Positions 34,448-42,824 of a stretch of 64,000 bases of DNA are shown here, piece by piece. The notes below the pieces were generated by a model. That model had not been told where the DNA came from. It made no database searches and saw only the letters and a program-made list of their open reading frames with translations. This DNA is from Azomonas tarimensis (GTDB taxonomy: Bacteria; Pseudomonadota; Gammaproteobacteria; Pseudomonadales; Pseudomonadaceae): positions 32,856-96,855 of the forward strand of contig NZ_JBHRXZ010000005.1 of NCBI RefSeq assembly GCF_042648805.1. The letters run 5' to 3'. The position numbers and the translations under genes were made by a program. How positions within the stretch are numbered: position 1 is the stretch's first letter; each line of letters begins with the position of its first letter.

Positions 34448-37423
34448 ATGAATATGCACCAAAGCCCAAGCAAGGCTGATCAGCGTCATATCGGACATCG
34501 CCAGGTACGGGTCGAAGACGCGGCCTTGCTCCGCGGCCTGGGTCGATACGCCGACGATGTCGCAACGCCCCCCGGCACCCTGCATGCCGCCATCGTGCGC
34601 TCGCCCCACGCGCATGCCCGCATCAGATCGCTGGACGCTTCTGCAGCACTGGGCATGAAAGGCGTACACGGGGTATTGACCGGCGAGGACGTCAAGCGCT
34701 GGGCCAATCCCTTCCCGGTCGGCGTCAGGGCGCCGATGGAACACTGGTGCCTGGCGCTGGACAAGGTTCGCTATGTCGGCGAGCCGGTCTGCGTGGTGAT
34801 CGCAGAGGACCGTTACCTCGCCGAGGACGCACTGGATACCGTGCAGGTCGAGTACGAACCCCTGCCACCGATCATCGACCCGGAGGCGGCCGCCCAAGAC
34901 GACGCTCCCGTGCTGCATGAGGCCGTGGGCAGCAACGTGGTCAACGAGCGGCATTTCCGCTATGGCGATCCCGAGCGTGCCTTCGCGGAGGCCGAGCGCA
35001 GAGTCTCGATCAAGGTCCACTATCCGCGCAACTCCTGTACCCCGATCGAGTGCTATGTGGTGCTCGGGCAGTACCAGCCCGCCAATGGCGTCTACGACAT
35101 CCTTTCCAACTTCCAGGGCCCTTATGCCCTGCATTCGGTAATGGCGCGGGCACTGAACGTGCCGGGCAACCGGCTGCGGCTGCGCACTCCGCCGGATTCG
35201 GGTGGCAGCTTCGGCATCAAGCAGGGCGTCTTCCCCTACGTGGTGCTGATGGCCCTGGCCGCACGCAAGGTGGGCGCGCCGGTGAAGTGGGTCGAGGATC
35301 GCCTGGAGCACTTGCAGGCCTCGTCCAGCGCCACCAATCGCGTGTGCGAGATCGAGGCGGCCGTCGAGGCCGACGGCCGGGTCGTCGCCCTGCGCTACGA
35401 TCAGATCGACGATTGCGGCGGCTACCTGCGCGCACCGGAGCCGGCCACGTTCTACCGCATGCACGGCAACCTGTCCGGCGCCTATGCCATACGCAACATT
35501 GCGGTGCGCAACCGCGTGGTCCTGACCAACAAGGTCCCCAGCGGACTCAACCGCGGCTTCGGCGGCGGCCAGGTGTACTTCGCCCTTGAGCGTCTGATGC
35601 ATCAGGTGGCCATCGAGCTGGGGCTGGATCCGCTGCAGGTGATTCGGCGCAACCTGGTGCCGGCGGGCGTGTTTCCTTACCGCGCCGCGGCCGGCGCTCT
35701 GCTCGACTCCGGCAACTATCCTGCCACCTTGGAGCTGGCGGTCCGTGAGGGCGGGCTGGACGAACTGCTGCGCCGACGTGACCAGGCCCGGGCCGAAGGG
35801 CGGCTCTATGGTATCGGCTATACAGCAGTGGTCGAGCCGTCGATCTCCAATATGGGCTACATCACCACGGCGATGACCCCCGAGGAGCGGCGCAAGAGCG
35901 GTCCGAAGAACGGCGCGGTCAGTACCGCCACGGTCAGCGTCGACCCGCTCGGCGGCGTCAGTGTCCACGTCGCCTCGACTCCACAGGGCCAGGGCCACCA
36001 GACGGTGGCCGCCCAGGTGGTGGCCGAGGTGCTGGGGGTGGCGCTGGACAGCATCAATGTCAATGTCGAACTGGACACCGGCAAGGACGCCTGGTCGATC
36101 GCCTCGGGCAACTACTCCAGCCGGTTCGCGGGCGCCGTCGCCGGCTCGGTGTACAACGCGGCGCTGAAGATTCGCGAGCGCATGGCCGGCATCGCCGCCT
36201 CCATGTGGGACGTGCCTGCCGATCAGGTACGCTTTGCCGGCGGCAAGGTCTTCGTCGAGAGCGGCCCCAGCCAGCCGTTCCATCGCATTGCCGGCTCCAC
36301 CCATTGGTCGCCGGGCCTGCTCCCCGAAAACGAGGGTGGCGGCCTGCGCGAAACCGCGTTCTGGACGCCGCCGCAGCTCACTGCGCCGGACGACAACGAC
36401 TGCATCAACAGCTCGCTGTGCTACGGCTTCATCTTCGATTTCTGCGGCCTGGAGATCGACCGCGTCACCGGAGAGGTGCATATCGACCGCTATGTGACCT
36501 GTCACGACGCCGGACGCATCCTCAATCCCATGCTGGTCGACGGGCAGATTCGCGGCGGTTTCACCCAGGCACTGGGTGTGGCACTGATGGAAGAATTCGT
36601 CTACGGCGACGACGGCAGCTTCCTCTCCGGCACTTTCGCCGACTATCTGGTACCGACCGCACCGGAGGCCGTGGAGCCGCTGATCCTGCACACCGAAACC
36701 CCCTCGCCGTTCACTCCGCTCGGGGCCAAGGGCGTTGGCGAAGGCAACAACATGAGCACCCCGGTGTGTATCGCCAATGCCATGGCCGACGCTCTGGGCC
36801 GGAGCGATATCCGGTTGCCGCTGACGCCGTCCCGGGTGCGCTCGATGATAGGCATCGACGAGCCGCCACCGCCGGAGGGTCTCGAGCTGGAGGCGCCACG
36901 TGTCGCTGGCGGCTCGGCGCTGCAGGCGCAGGACGTGGTGGAGATTCCGGCGCCACCCCAGCAGGTGTTCGATGCCCTGCTCGACCCGGAGACGCTCAAG
37001 GCCATCATCCCGGGCTGCCATGCGCTGGAGCTGGAGAGCGAAAACCACTACCGCGCCGATGTGACCGTGGGTGTCGGCATGATCCGCGCGCGCTTCGCCG
37101 CCCGGGTCGGCCTGAGCGACCTCGACCCGCCCCATTCACTGCGCCTGTCCGGCTCGGGCAACAGCCCGATGGGGTCAGCCACCGGCAGCGCCAAGGTGAG
37201 GTTCATCGAGCTGGACAACGGGCATACCCGACTCGAATACGTCTATGACGCGGCGGTGAGCGGCAAGGTCGCGGCGGTGGGCGGCCGCATGCTGCAGAGC
37301 GCCTCGAAGGTCATCATCGGCCAGATCTTCACCCGACTGGCCCAGCGCCTGACCGGCAAGCCGGTGCAGACCGGCCTCTGGCAGCGGCTGCGCGCCCTGC
37401 TGGGCAAGGGAGGTGCGCAATGA
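34448..37423 (+). CDS. hmfA: Mo-hydroxylase large subunit with C-terminal CoxG domain (2-furoyl-CoA dehydrogenase-like)
   Basis: This is the molybdopterin subunit of a xanthine dehydrogenase/CO dehydrogenase-family hydroxylase. Residues up to ~825 are the large subunit: GLGRYADDV, GGSFGIKQGVFPY, the loop SGLNRGFGGGQ, CHDAGRILNPMLVDGQIRGG, and catalytic Glu765 in GAKGVGEGNN. The CO dehydrogenase loop (AYRCSF) is absent, so CO is not the substrate. Residues ~830-975 are a fused SRPBCC domain like CoxG (EIPAPPQQVFDALLDPETL). With the four downstream genes it matches hmfABCDE, where the enzyme hydroxylates 2-furoyl-CoA at C5. The family is certain; the substrate is inferred from context. Confidence 0.78.
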   Translation: MNMHQSPSKADQRHIGHRQVRVEDAALLRGLGRYADDVATPPGTLHAAIVRSPHAHARIRSLDASAALGMKGVHGVLTGEDVKRWANPFPVGVRAPMEHWCLALDKVRYVGEPVCVVIAEDRYLAEDALDTVQVEYEPLPPIIDPEAAAQDDAPVLHEAVGSNVVNERHFRYGDPERAFAEAERRVSIKVHYPRNSCTPIECYVVLGQYQPANGVYDILSNFQGPYALHSVMARALNVPGNRLRLRTPPDSGGSFGIKQGVFPYVVLMALAARKVGAPVKWVEDRLEHLQASSSATNRVCEIEAAVEADGRVVALRYDQIDDCGGYLRAPEPATFYRMHGNLSGAYAIRNIAVRNRVVLTNKVPSGLNRGFGGGQVYFALERLMHQVAIELGLDPLQVIRRNLVPAGVFPYRAAAGALLDSGNYPATLELAVREGGLDELLRRRDQARAEGRLYGIGYTAVVEPSISNMGYITTAMTPEERRKSGPKNGAVSTATVSVDPLGGVSVHVASTPQGQGHQTVAAQVVAEVLGVALDSINVNVELDTGKDAWSIASGNYSSRFAGAVAGSVYNAALKIRERMAGIAASMWDVPADQVRFAGGKVFVESGPSQPFHRIAGSTHWSPGLLPENEGGGLRETAFWTPPQLTAPDDNDCINSSLCYGFIFDFCGLEIDRVTGEVHIDRYVTCHDAGRILNPMLVDGQIRGGFTQALGVALMEEFVYGDDGSFLSGTFADYLVPTAPEAVEPLILHTETPSPFTPLGAKGVGEGNNMSTPVCIANAMADALGRSDIRLPLTPSRVRSMIGIDEPPPPEGLELEAPRVAGGSALQAQDVVEIPAPPQQVFDALLDPETLKAIIPGCHALELESENHYRADVTVGVGMIRARFAARVGLSDLDPPHSLRLSGSGNSPMGSATGSAKVRFIELDNGHTRLEYVYDAAVSGKVAAVGGRMLQSASKVIIGQIFTRLAQRLTGKPVQTGLWQRLRALLGKGGAQ

Positions 37424-38247
37424 AACCCGCTGCATTCGATTACGTCCGCGCCGGCAGCAAGCGCGAAGTCTTGCAACTGCTCGCCGAACACGGCGAGCAG
37501 GCCCGCATCATCGCCGGCGGCCAGTCGCTGATGGCGGTGCTGAACATGCGCCTGGCACAGCCGAAACTGCTGATCGACATCAACCATGCCGCCGATCTGC
37601 AACACCTCGGCATCCAGGGCGGGCGACTGGTAGTGGGGGCGGCGGTGCGCCAGGTGGAGCTGATGGACCGCACCAGCCTGACCGACGAGGTTCCTCTGCT
37701 GGCGCAGGCGCTGCCCTGGATCGGGCATTTCCAGACGCGCAATCGCGGCACGGTCTGCGGCTCGGTGGCTCACGCCGATCCCAGTGCCGAAATTCCGCTG
37801 TGCCTGGTCACGCTGGGCGGGACCGTGGTGCTGGAGTCGCTCAAGAGCAAGCGCCGTGAGGTCGCGGCGGCCGAGTTCTTCCAGGGGGTGCTCACCACCG
37901 AGAAGCGCGCGGACGAGATGGTCAGCGAGGTGCACTTCCCGCTCCGTGAGGCCGGAGCGGCCTATCGCTTCCGTGAAATCGCCATGCGTCACGGCGACTT
38001 CGCGCTGGTGGCGCTTGCCGCCTGCATCCGTGAGCGCGAGGTGAGCCTGGGCATCGGTGGCGTCGCCGACCGGCCGGTACAGCGTCGCCTGCCTCTCGGT
38101 GCGGATCTCGCGCCGGCACTCAACGCCTTCGCCTGGTCCCTGGGTGCACAGGGCGACGTGCACGCGTCGGCGGCATATCGGCGTCAGCTGATCCGGGAAC
38201 TGGGCCAACAACTGATCGAGGGACACACCCATGCACGCACCCGCTGA
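37420..38247 (+). CDS. hmfB: Mo-hydroxylase FAD subunit (CoxM-like)
   Basis: This medium subunit passes electrons between the iron-sulfur subunit and acceptor through FAD. The 275 residues show both FAD motifs: IIAGGQSLMAVLNMRLAQP and NRGTVCGSVAHADPSAEIP. It overlaps hmfA by four bases (ATGA) and the 2Fe-2S gene by 17, so the three subunits are coupled. The furoyl-CoA role is inferred from the gene set. Confidence 0.8.
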   Translation: MKPAAFDYVRAGSKREVLQLLAEHGEQARIIAGGQSLMAVLNMRLAQPKLLIDINHAADLQHLGIQGGRLVVGAAVRQVELMDRTSLTDEVPLLAQALPWIGHFQTRNRGTVCGSVAHADPSAEIPLCLVTLGGTVVLESLKSKRREVAAAEFFQGVLTTEKRADEMVSEVHFPLREAGAAYRFREIAMRHGDFALVALAACIREREVSLGIGGVADRPVQRRLPLGADLAPALNAFAWSLGAQGDVHASAAYRRQLIRELGQQLIEGHTHARTR

Positions 38248-38722
38248 CCTGCGTTTTCCCATCCGCCTGGAGCTCAATGGCCGCCTGCGCGAGGGCCATG
38301 CCGAACCGCGCATGCAGCTGTGCGACTTCCTGCGCCACGAGCTCGGCGCGACCGGCGTGCACGTCGGCTGCGAGCACGGGGTGTGCGGCGCCTGCACGGT
38401 GCTGGTCGACGGCGTCGCCTCGCGCTCCTGCCTGATGCTCGCGGTGCAGGCCCACGAGCGACGCATCGATACCGTCGAGTCGCTGGCCCGCGACGATGTG
38501 ATGAACGACCTGCAGCAGGCCTTCAGCCGCCACCACGCGCTGCAGTGCGGCTTCTGCACCAGCGGCATCCTGATGTCCTGCGTGGAATTCCTCGAACGCG
38601 TACCCGCGCCGGACGAGGTCCAGGTGCGGGACATGCTGTCCGGCCACCTGTGCCGCTGCACCGGATACACCGGAATGGTGCAGGCGGTGCTCGAGGTAGC
38701 GCAGCAGCGCCGGGCACCCTGA
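38231..38722 (+). CDS. hmfC: Mo-hydroxylase 2Fe-2S subunit (CoxS-like)
   Basis: The 163-residue small subunit has two [2Fe-2S] clusters. The plant-ferredoxin-type cluster is ligated by GCEHGVCGACTVLVDG plus a following SRSC. The helical-domain cluster lies in QCGFCTSGI and HLCRCTGYTG. All eight cysteines are present. The order large-medium-small matches hmfABC. Confidence 0.82.
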   Translation: MHAPADLRFPIRLELNGRLREGHAEPRMQLCDFLRHELGATGVHVGCEHGVCGACTVLVDGVASRSCLMLAVQAHERRIDTVESLARDDVMNDLQQAFSRHHALQCGFCTSGILMSCVEFLERVPAPDEVQVRDMLSGHLCRCTGYTGMVQAVLEVAQQRRAP

Positions 38723-38761
38723 CCACAAGCCCTACAACAACAAGAACCATGGAGTGCACTC

Positions 38762-40291
38762 ATGTTTGATCTGGGACGCAGCTTTCTTGCCGCGGTGGAG
38801 CGCCGCCCCGGCGCGGTGGCGATCAGTGACGGCGAACTGAAAAAGACCTACGAGACCTGGTTCGCCGACATCCAGCGCGCCGCGTACGGGCTCGAGCGAC
38901 TCGGGCTCAGCAAGGGCGACCACCTGGTGACAGTGATGCAGAACCGCTGGCAGTTGGCGACGTTGCATTGGGCCTGCCAGTTCAGCGGTATCGTCATGAC
39001 CCCGCTTAACTGGCGCTGCACTGCCGATGATTTGGGCTGGTGCCTGGTCGATGCCGACGCTCGCGCGCTGATCCATGACGACTCGGCTGCTGAAGCGGTG
39101 CTGGCCTGCGGCGAGCTGCGGATCCCCTGCGTCAACGTCGGTGGCACTGCCGCAGACGGTGTCATGAGCTTCGAGCAGCTGTGCGCCGACACGCCGGCGC
39201 AGACCATCCTGCGTGCAGGCGCCGAAGACTGGTCGCTGATGCTCTACACCTCTGGCACCACCAGCCGGCCGAAAGGCGTGCCGCGTCGACACCGCGCCGA
39301 GCGCGCCGCAGCAGTCGCACACGTCGCGCAGAACCTCTACGGCCAGGACGAGTGCACCCTCGGCGTGATGCCGCTGTACCACACCATGGGCGTGCGCTCG
39401 CTACTGTCTATGGCGCTGCTCGACGGCCACTTCGTCTGCGTACCGAAGTTCGACGTCGAGGCCACGCTGGACGCTATCGAGCGCGAGAGGATCAGCAACC
39501 TCTATCTGGTCCCGACGCTCTACCACATGCTCATCGAGCACCCGGCGTTCAGTCCCGAGCGGGTCGCCAGCGTGCGCAAGATCGGTTTCGCGGGCGCGCC
39601 GATGAGCGATGGCCTTATGCGCCGGGTCGAAGCGGCGTTTCAACCCGAACTGTTCGTCAACCATTACGGCAGCTCGGAAATCTACACCTTCACCATCGAC
39701 CAGAGCGCCAGCCGCAAGCCCGGCTCGTCCGGACGCTGCGCACTGAACCAGCGGATCCGCGTGGTCGCCCTCGATGCGCAATCACCGACACAGGCAGTCA
39801 AGCCCAACGAGGAAGGCCAGATCATTGCTGACCTGGCCAGCGATGAGGCGTTCGAAGGCTATTGGAAGCGCCCCGACGCGGACGCCAAGTCGCTGCGCGA
39901 CGGCTGGTATTTCACCAATGACACCGGCTTCTTCGATGAAGACGGAGACCTCTTCGTCACCGGCCGGGTCGATGACCTGATCATCACCGGCGGCGAGAAC
40001 GTCAGCCCGGCGGAGATCGAGAACGCCCTCTCGTTGCATCCTGCCGTCGAGGAAGTGGCGGTAGTCGGCCTGCCTGACGAACAGTGGGGCAAGCTGGTCG
40101 CCGCCTTCATCAAGCTGCGCCATCCGATAACGCCAGAAGAGCTCGACGCTTATTGCGTGTCCTCTGGCCTGGCCCGCTTCAAGCGGCCTCGGCGTTACGA
40201 ATTCATCGAGCAGATCCCCAAGTCTCCGGTCGGCAAGGTGCTGCGCCGCGTACTGGTCGCCCAGTACGGCGAGCTCAAGGCCGCCAGCTAG
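38762..40291 (+). CDS. hmfD: Aryl/furoyl-CoA ligase (ANL superfamily)
   Basis: This adenylate-forming ligase of 509 residues has the P-loop YTSGTTSRPKGVPRRHRAER, the A5-type YGSSEIYTFT, the hinge aspartate region GRVDDLIITGGENVSPAEIE and the catalytic lysine in KSPVGKVLRR. The P-loop continuation and many blocks resemble 4-chlorobenzoate:CoA ligase. In the hmf pathway HmfD activates 2-furoate. AACAACAA and AACAAGAA motifs lie at 38736-38746, before the ATG. The exact acid is inferred from context. Confidence 0.78.
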   Translation: MFDLGRSFLAAVERRPGAVAISDGELKKTYETWFADIQRAAYGLERLGLSKGDHLVTVMQNRWQLATLHWACQFSGIVMTPLNWRCTADDLGWCLVDADARALIHDDSAAEAVLACGELRIPCVNVGGTAADGVMSFEQLCADTPAQTILRAGAEDWSLMLYTSGTTSRPKGVPRRHRAERAAAVAHVAQNLYGQDECTLGVMPLYHTMGVRSLLSMALLDGHFVCVPKFDVEATLDAIERERISNLYLVPTLYHMLIEHPAFSPERVASVRKIGFAGAPMSDGLMRRVEAAFQPELFVNHYGSSEIYTFTIDQSASRKPGSSGRCALNQRIRVVALDAQSPTQAVKPNEEGQIIADLASDEAFEGYWKRPDADAKSLRDGWYFTNDTGFFDEDGDLFVTGRVDDLIITGGENVSPAEIENALSLHPAVEEVAVVGLPDEQWGKLVAAFIKLRHPITPEELDAYCVSSGLARFKRPRRYEFIEQIPKSPVGKVLRRVLVAQYGELKAAS

Positions 40292-40322
40292 TCATCACCT
40301 TTCAAGCAAGAGGAACAAGCGC

Positions 40323-41126
40323 ATGGATACCACCAGCATCGAGCAATTTCTGCAGACCCCCTTCGACGGGTTCAGCGTCGAGCTGAACACCGAGCGCGAG
40401 CGAGCTGACCTCATCCTCGGCCGCCCGCCTTTCAATGTCATCGCCATGAGCCAGCGCGAGGTGATGCGCCAGGTGTTCGAGGCGCTCGACGCGCATCCTG
40501 GCGTGCGGGTGATCGTGCTGCGCGCCCAAGGCGAGCATTTCTCCAGCGGCGGGGACATCAAGGGCTTTCTCGAGGCCTCGCCCGAACATGTGTCCAAGCT
40601 GGCCTGGAACGTGGCCGCACCGGAGCGCTGCACCAAGCCGGTGATCGCCGCCAACCGCGGCTACACCTTCGGTGTGGGCTTCGAGCTGTCCCTGGCCTGC
40701 GATTTCCGCATCGCCTCGGACACTACCCGTTACGCCTTGCCGGAGCAGAACCTCGGTCAGATTCCAGGCTCGGGAGGATCCGCGCGCCTGCAGAAGATGA
40801 TCGGTATCGCCCGCACCAAGCACATGGTCATGCGCGCCAAGCGGGTCAGCGGGCAGCAGGCCTACGAATGGGGCTTCATCACCGAGTGCGTACCCGATGC
40901 GGAGCTGGAAAGCACCGTCGATGCCCTGGTCGACGAACTGCGCCGCTTCTCGCCGCTGGCCCAGCGTACGGCGAAAAAGCTGATCAATGACAACGAGGAC
41001 GCGCCGCTGAAGGTCGCCATCGAGATGGAAGGCCACTGTTACAGCCGCCTTCGCAGCTCGGCGGACTTCAAGGAAGGCGTCGAGGCGTTCCACGGCAAGC
41101 GGCCGGCCGTTTTCCGTGGTGAGTGA
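40323..41126 (+). CDS. hmfE: Crotonase-family enzyme (HmfE-like 2-oxoglutaroyl-CoA hydrolase)
   Basis: The 267 residues have the crotonase fold: oxyanion-hole segments FSSGGDIKGFLE and NRGYTFGVGFELSLACD, and the active-site loop LPEQNLGQIPGSGGSARL. By eye the glutamate of LPEQ aligns with the first catalytic Glu of enoyl-CoA hydratase, while the second aligns with a His (KHMVMRA), so simple hydratase chemistry is doubtful. That suits HmfE, which opens the lactone form of 5-hydroxyfuroyl-CoA and releases 2-oxoglutarate and CoA. It follows hmfD by 31 bases. Confidence 0.75.
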   Translation: MDTTSIEQFLQTPFDGFSVELNTERERADLILGRPPFNVIAMSQREVMRQVFEALDAHPGVRVIVLRAQGEHFSSGGDIKGFLEASPEHVSKLAWNVAAPERCTKPVIAANRGYTFGVGFELSLACDFRIASDTTRYALPEQNLGQIPGSGGSARLQKMIGIARTKHMVMRAKRVSGQQAYEWGFITECVPDAELESTVDALVDELRRFSPLAQRTAKKLINDNEDAPLKVAIEMEGHCYSRLRSSADFKEGVEAFHGKRPAVFRGE

Positions 41127-41227
41127 GTCAAGCGGCGAATAACCGTCGCCTGCACGCGTGCCGCCCCGCAGTGGGCGGCACTCGGCGAACGACCGAACGC
41201 ATTAGAACAACAAGCGGAGGCGTTGCC

Positions 41228-42484
41228 ATGTCCCAGAATCTTTCACAACCAGCGGTCGACGTGTCCGCTGTTACCGGCGAGCCGACGCTGCGCCGAGCGT
41301 TCAACTCCAAATCCATCAGCGCCGGCGTGGTCGCCGCCCTGTTCGGCTGCACCGGCCCTGCGCTGGTGGTTATCAATGCCGCCGAAGCCGGACGCCTGAG
41401 CAATGCCCAGACGGTCTCCTGGTTATTCGCGATCTACGTGCTCGGCGGGCTGATCAGCCTGTTCCTGGCGCTGCGCTACCGACAGCCGATCTGCGGCGCC
41501 TACACCATCCCCGGCGCCGCGATCCTGGCCGCCTCGCTCACCGTCATTCCGTTCAGCGATGCGGTGGGCGCTTTCATCATGAGCGGCCTGCTGGTCTTCG
41601 TCCTCGGCGTCACCGGTTTGATCGGCCGCTTGATGCGCTGGCTGCCGATGCCGATCGTCATGGCGATGATTGCCGGGGCGCTGATCCGCTTCGCCACCGG
41701 CGCCATCGACGCCATTGTCAGCGCGCCGCTGATCGCCGGCGTCGCCGCACTGAGCTTCTTTCTGGTCACCCGCTTCACCCGTGCGGTACCGCCGGTGCTG
41801 GTCGCCGGGGTGGTCGGGCTGATACTGGCCTTCGCCTTTGGCCAGCTGCAACCGGCCGACGTGAACATCGCTTGGGTGATGCCGGCGTTCACCGTGCCGA
41901 GCTTCTCGCTCGATGCCTTCCTGGCCATCACCATCCCGCTCACCGCGCTGGTGATCGGCGCCGAGAACGCCCAGGCGACCGGTGTGCTAATGGCCGAAGG
42001 GTATCGCCCGCCAGTCAACGCGATGACCATGATCAGCGGCATTGGTGGCGTGCTGGCTGGCCTGCTCGGAGGACACAACGCCAATATCGCTGGACCGATG
42101 ACCGCGATCTGTTCGTCCGAGCAGGCCGGCGACGATCCGCGGCTTCGCTACGGAGCGGCGCTGGTCAATGGCATGCTGTTCGCCCTGTTCGGGCTGTTCG
42201 CCGGGCTCGCGGTGCCGTTCATCCTCGCCTTCCCCAAAGCATTGATCGTAGTGGTGGCCGGGCTGGCGATGATCGGCGTGCTGCTCGGCGCATTGCAGCA
42301 GGCCTTCCAAAAAGGTGGCGCCTGCCAGATCGGCGCCTTCGTCGCGCTGGCGGTAGCGATGAGTCAATTCTCGCTGCTGGGAATCAGCTCGCCGTTCTGG
42401 GCGCTGCTGTTTGGCGTCGCAGTATCCGCGCTGCTCGGCGAAATCCGCACCGCGTCCGCTAGCGAGGGCGTGAAAGCAAGCTAG
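41228..42484 (+). CDS. BenE-family aromatic acid:H+ symporter
   Basis: The 418 residues form about 12 helices with the BenE signature in NSKSISAGVVAALFGCTGPA and GGHNANIAGPMTAICSSEQAG. Known relatives import benzoate. In this operon a furan or aromatic carboxylate is the likely cargo (inference). The ATG at 41228 is preceded by GGAGG and by an AACAACAA motif at 41206-41213. A longer frame starting at 41123 is not protein-like. Confidence 0.88.
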   Translation: MSQNLSQPAVDVSAVTGEPTLRRAFNSKSISAGVVAALFGCTGPALVVINAAEAGRLSNAQTVSWLFAIYVLGGLISLFLALRYRQPICGAYTIPGAAILAASLTVIPFSDAVGAFIMSGLLVFVLGVTGLIGRLMRWLPMPIVMAMIAGALIRFATGAIDAIVSAPLIAGVAALSFFLVTRFTRAVPPVLVAGVVGLILAFAFGQLQPADVNIAWVMPAFTVPSFSLDAFLAITIPLTALVIGAENAQATGVLMAEGYRPPVNAMTMISGIGGVLAGLLGGHNANIAGPMTAICSSEQAGDDPRLRYGAALVNGMLFALFGLFAGLAVPFILAFPKALIVVVAGLAMIGVLLGALQQAFQKGGACQIGAFVALAVAMSQFSLLGISSPFWALLFGVAVSALLGEIRTASASEGVKAS

Positions 42485-42504
42485 AGCGGTGCCTGATGGC
42501 CTGT

Positions 42505-42550
42505 ATCAAAATTCGTTAATGGCCAGACCACCCGACAGGCGCCAAGATGA
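42505..42550 (+). promoter_or_regulatory. Leader block shared with the ubiD operon, copy 1
   Basis: This block shares ATCA, CGTTAAT, GCAGAC/CCAGAC, CCCGAC and a terminal ATGA, in the same order and spacing, with 51953-51998. It probably marks a common promoter or activator site. Confidence 0.6.
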
Positions 42551-42610
42551 ATCTGTCGCCGACGCCCGCGTCGGCCGACTAACCAATAAAAACAACAACG
42601 GTGAACCGCC

Positions 42611-42820
42611 ATGATCTTCAGCCAGACCTACGGGTCGCCGACCCGTCTCGCCACCCTGATCGCCACCGGACCCATCGCCTGCTCCCTACGTTCCAGCAGC
42701 CAGCACACTCTCGATACCAATCCCCCGGCACACCAATGTCTGACGGCCACCGCGCCCGGCGTTCGCCAGCCGCGCAGCACCGTCGTGCGCCGGCTTCGAG
42801 CCGCCATCCAGCAGGGCTGA
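42611..42820 (+). CDS. Possible small upstream ORF (69 aa) before the TRAP permease
   Basis: An ATG with GGTGA upstream opens a 69-codon frame that stops four bases before the TRAP permease ATG. The A-rich motif AACAACAA lies 12 bases before this ATG, the same position it has at other starts in the cluster. The peptide (MIFSQTYGSPTRLATLIATG at its start) has no recognisable domain and looks poorly protein-like. It could be a coupled leader or an accident. Confidence 0.3.
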   Translation: MIFSQTYGSPTRLATLIATGPIACSLRSSSQHTLDTNPPAHQCLTATAPGVRQPRSTVVRRLRAAIQQG

Positions 42821-42824
42821 GCTC

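Larger units (their letters stand above)
42485..42824 (+). other. Intergenic/leader region upstream of the TAXI-TRAP genes
   Basis: It holds a 46-base block shared with the ubiD leader (42505-42550), a GC-rich hairpin GCCGACG/CGTCGGC near 42558, an AACAACAA motif at 42591-42598 and a small open frame at 42611-42820. Confidence 0.6.

Noticed and set aside
34295..37135. A 946-codon open frame antisense to hmfA
   Set aside because: It is a by-product of high third-position GC in the real gene; its translation has no domain and the sense strand encodes an unmistakable Mo-hydroxylase.
34448..38722. Aerobic carbon monoxide dehydrogenase (coxLMS)
   Set aside because: The large subunit lacks the AYRCSF active-site loop of CO dehydrogenase, and the neighbours are a CoA ligase and a crotonase, not the cox accessory genes.
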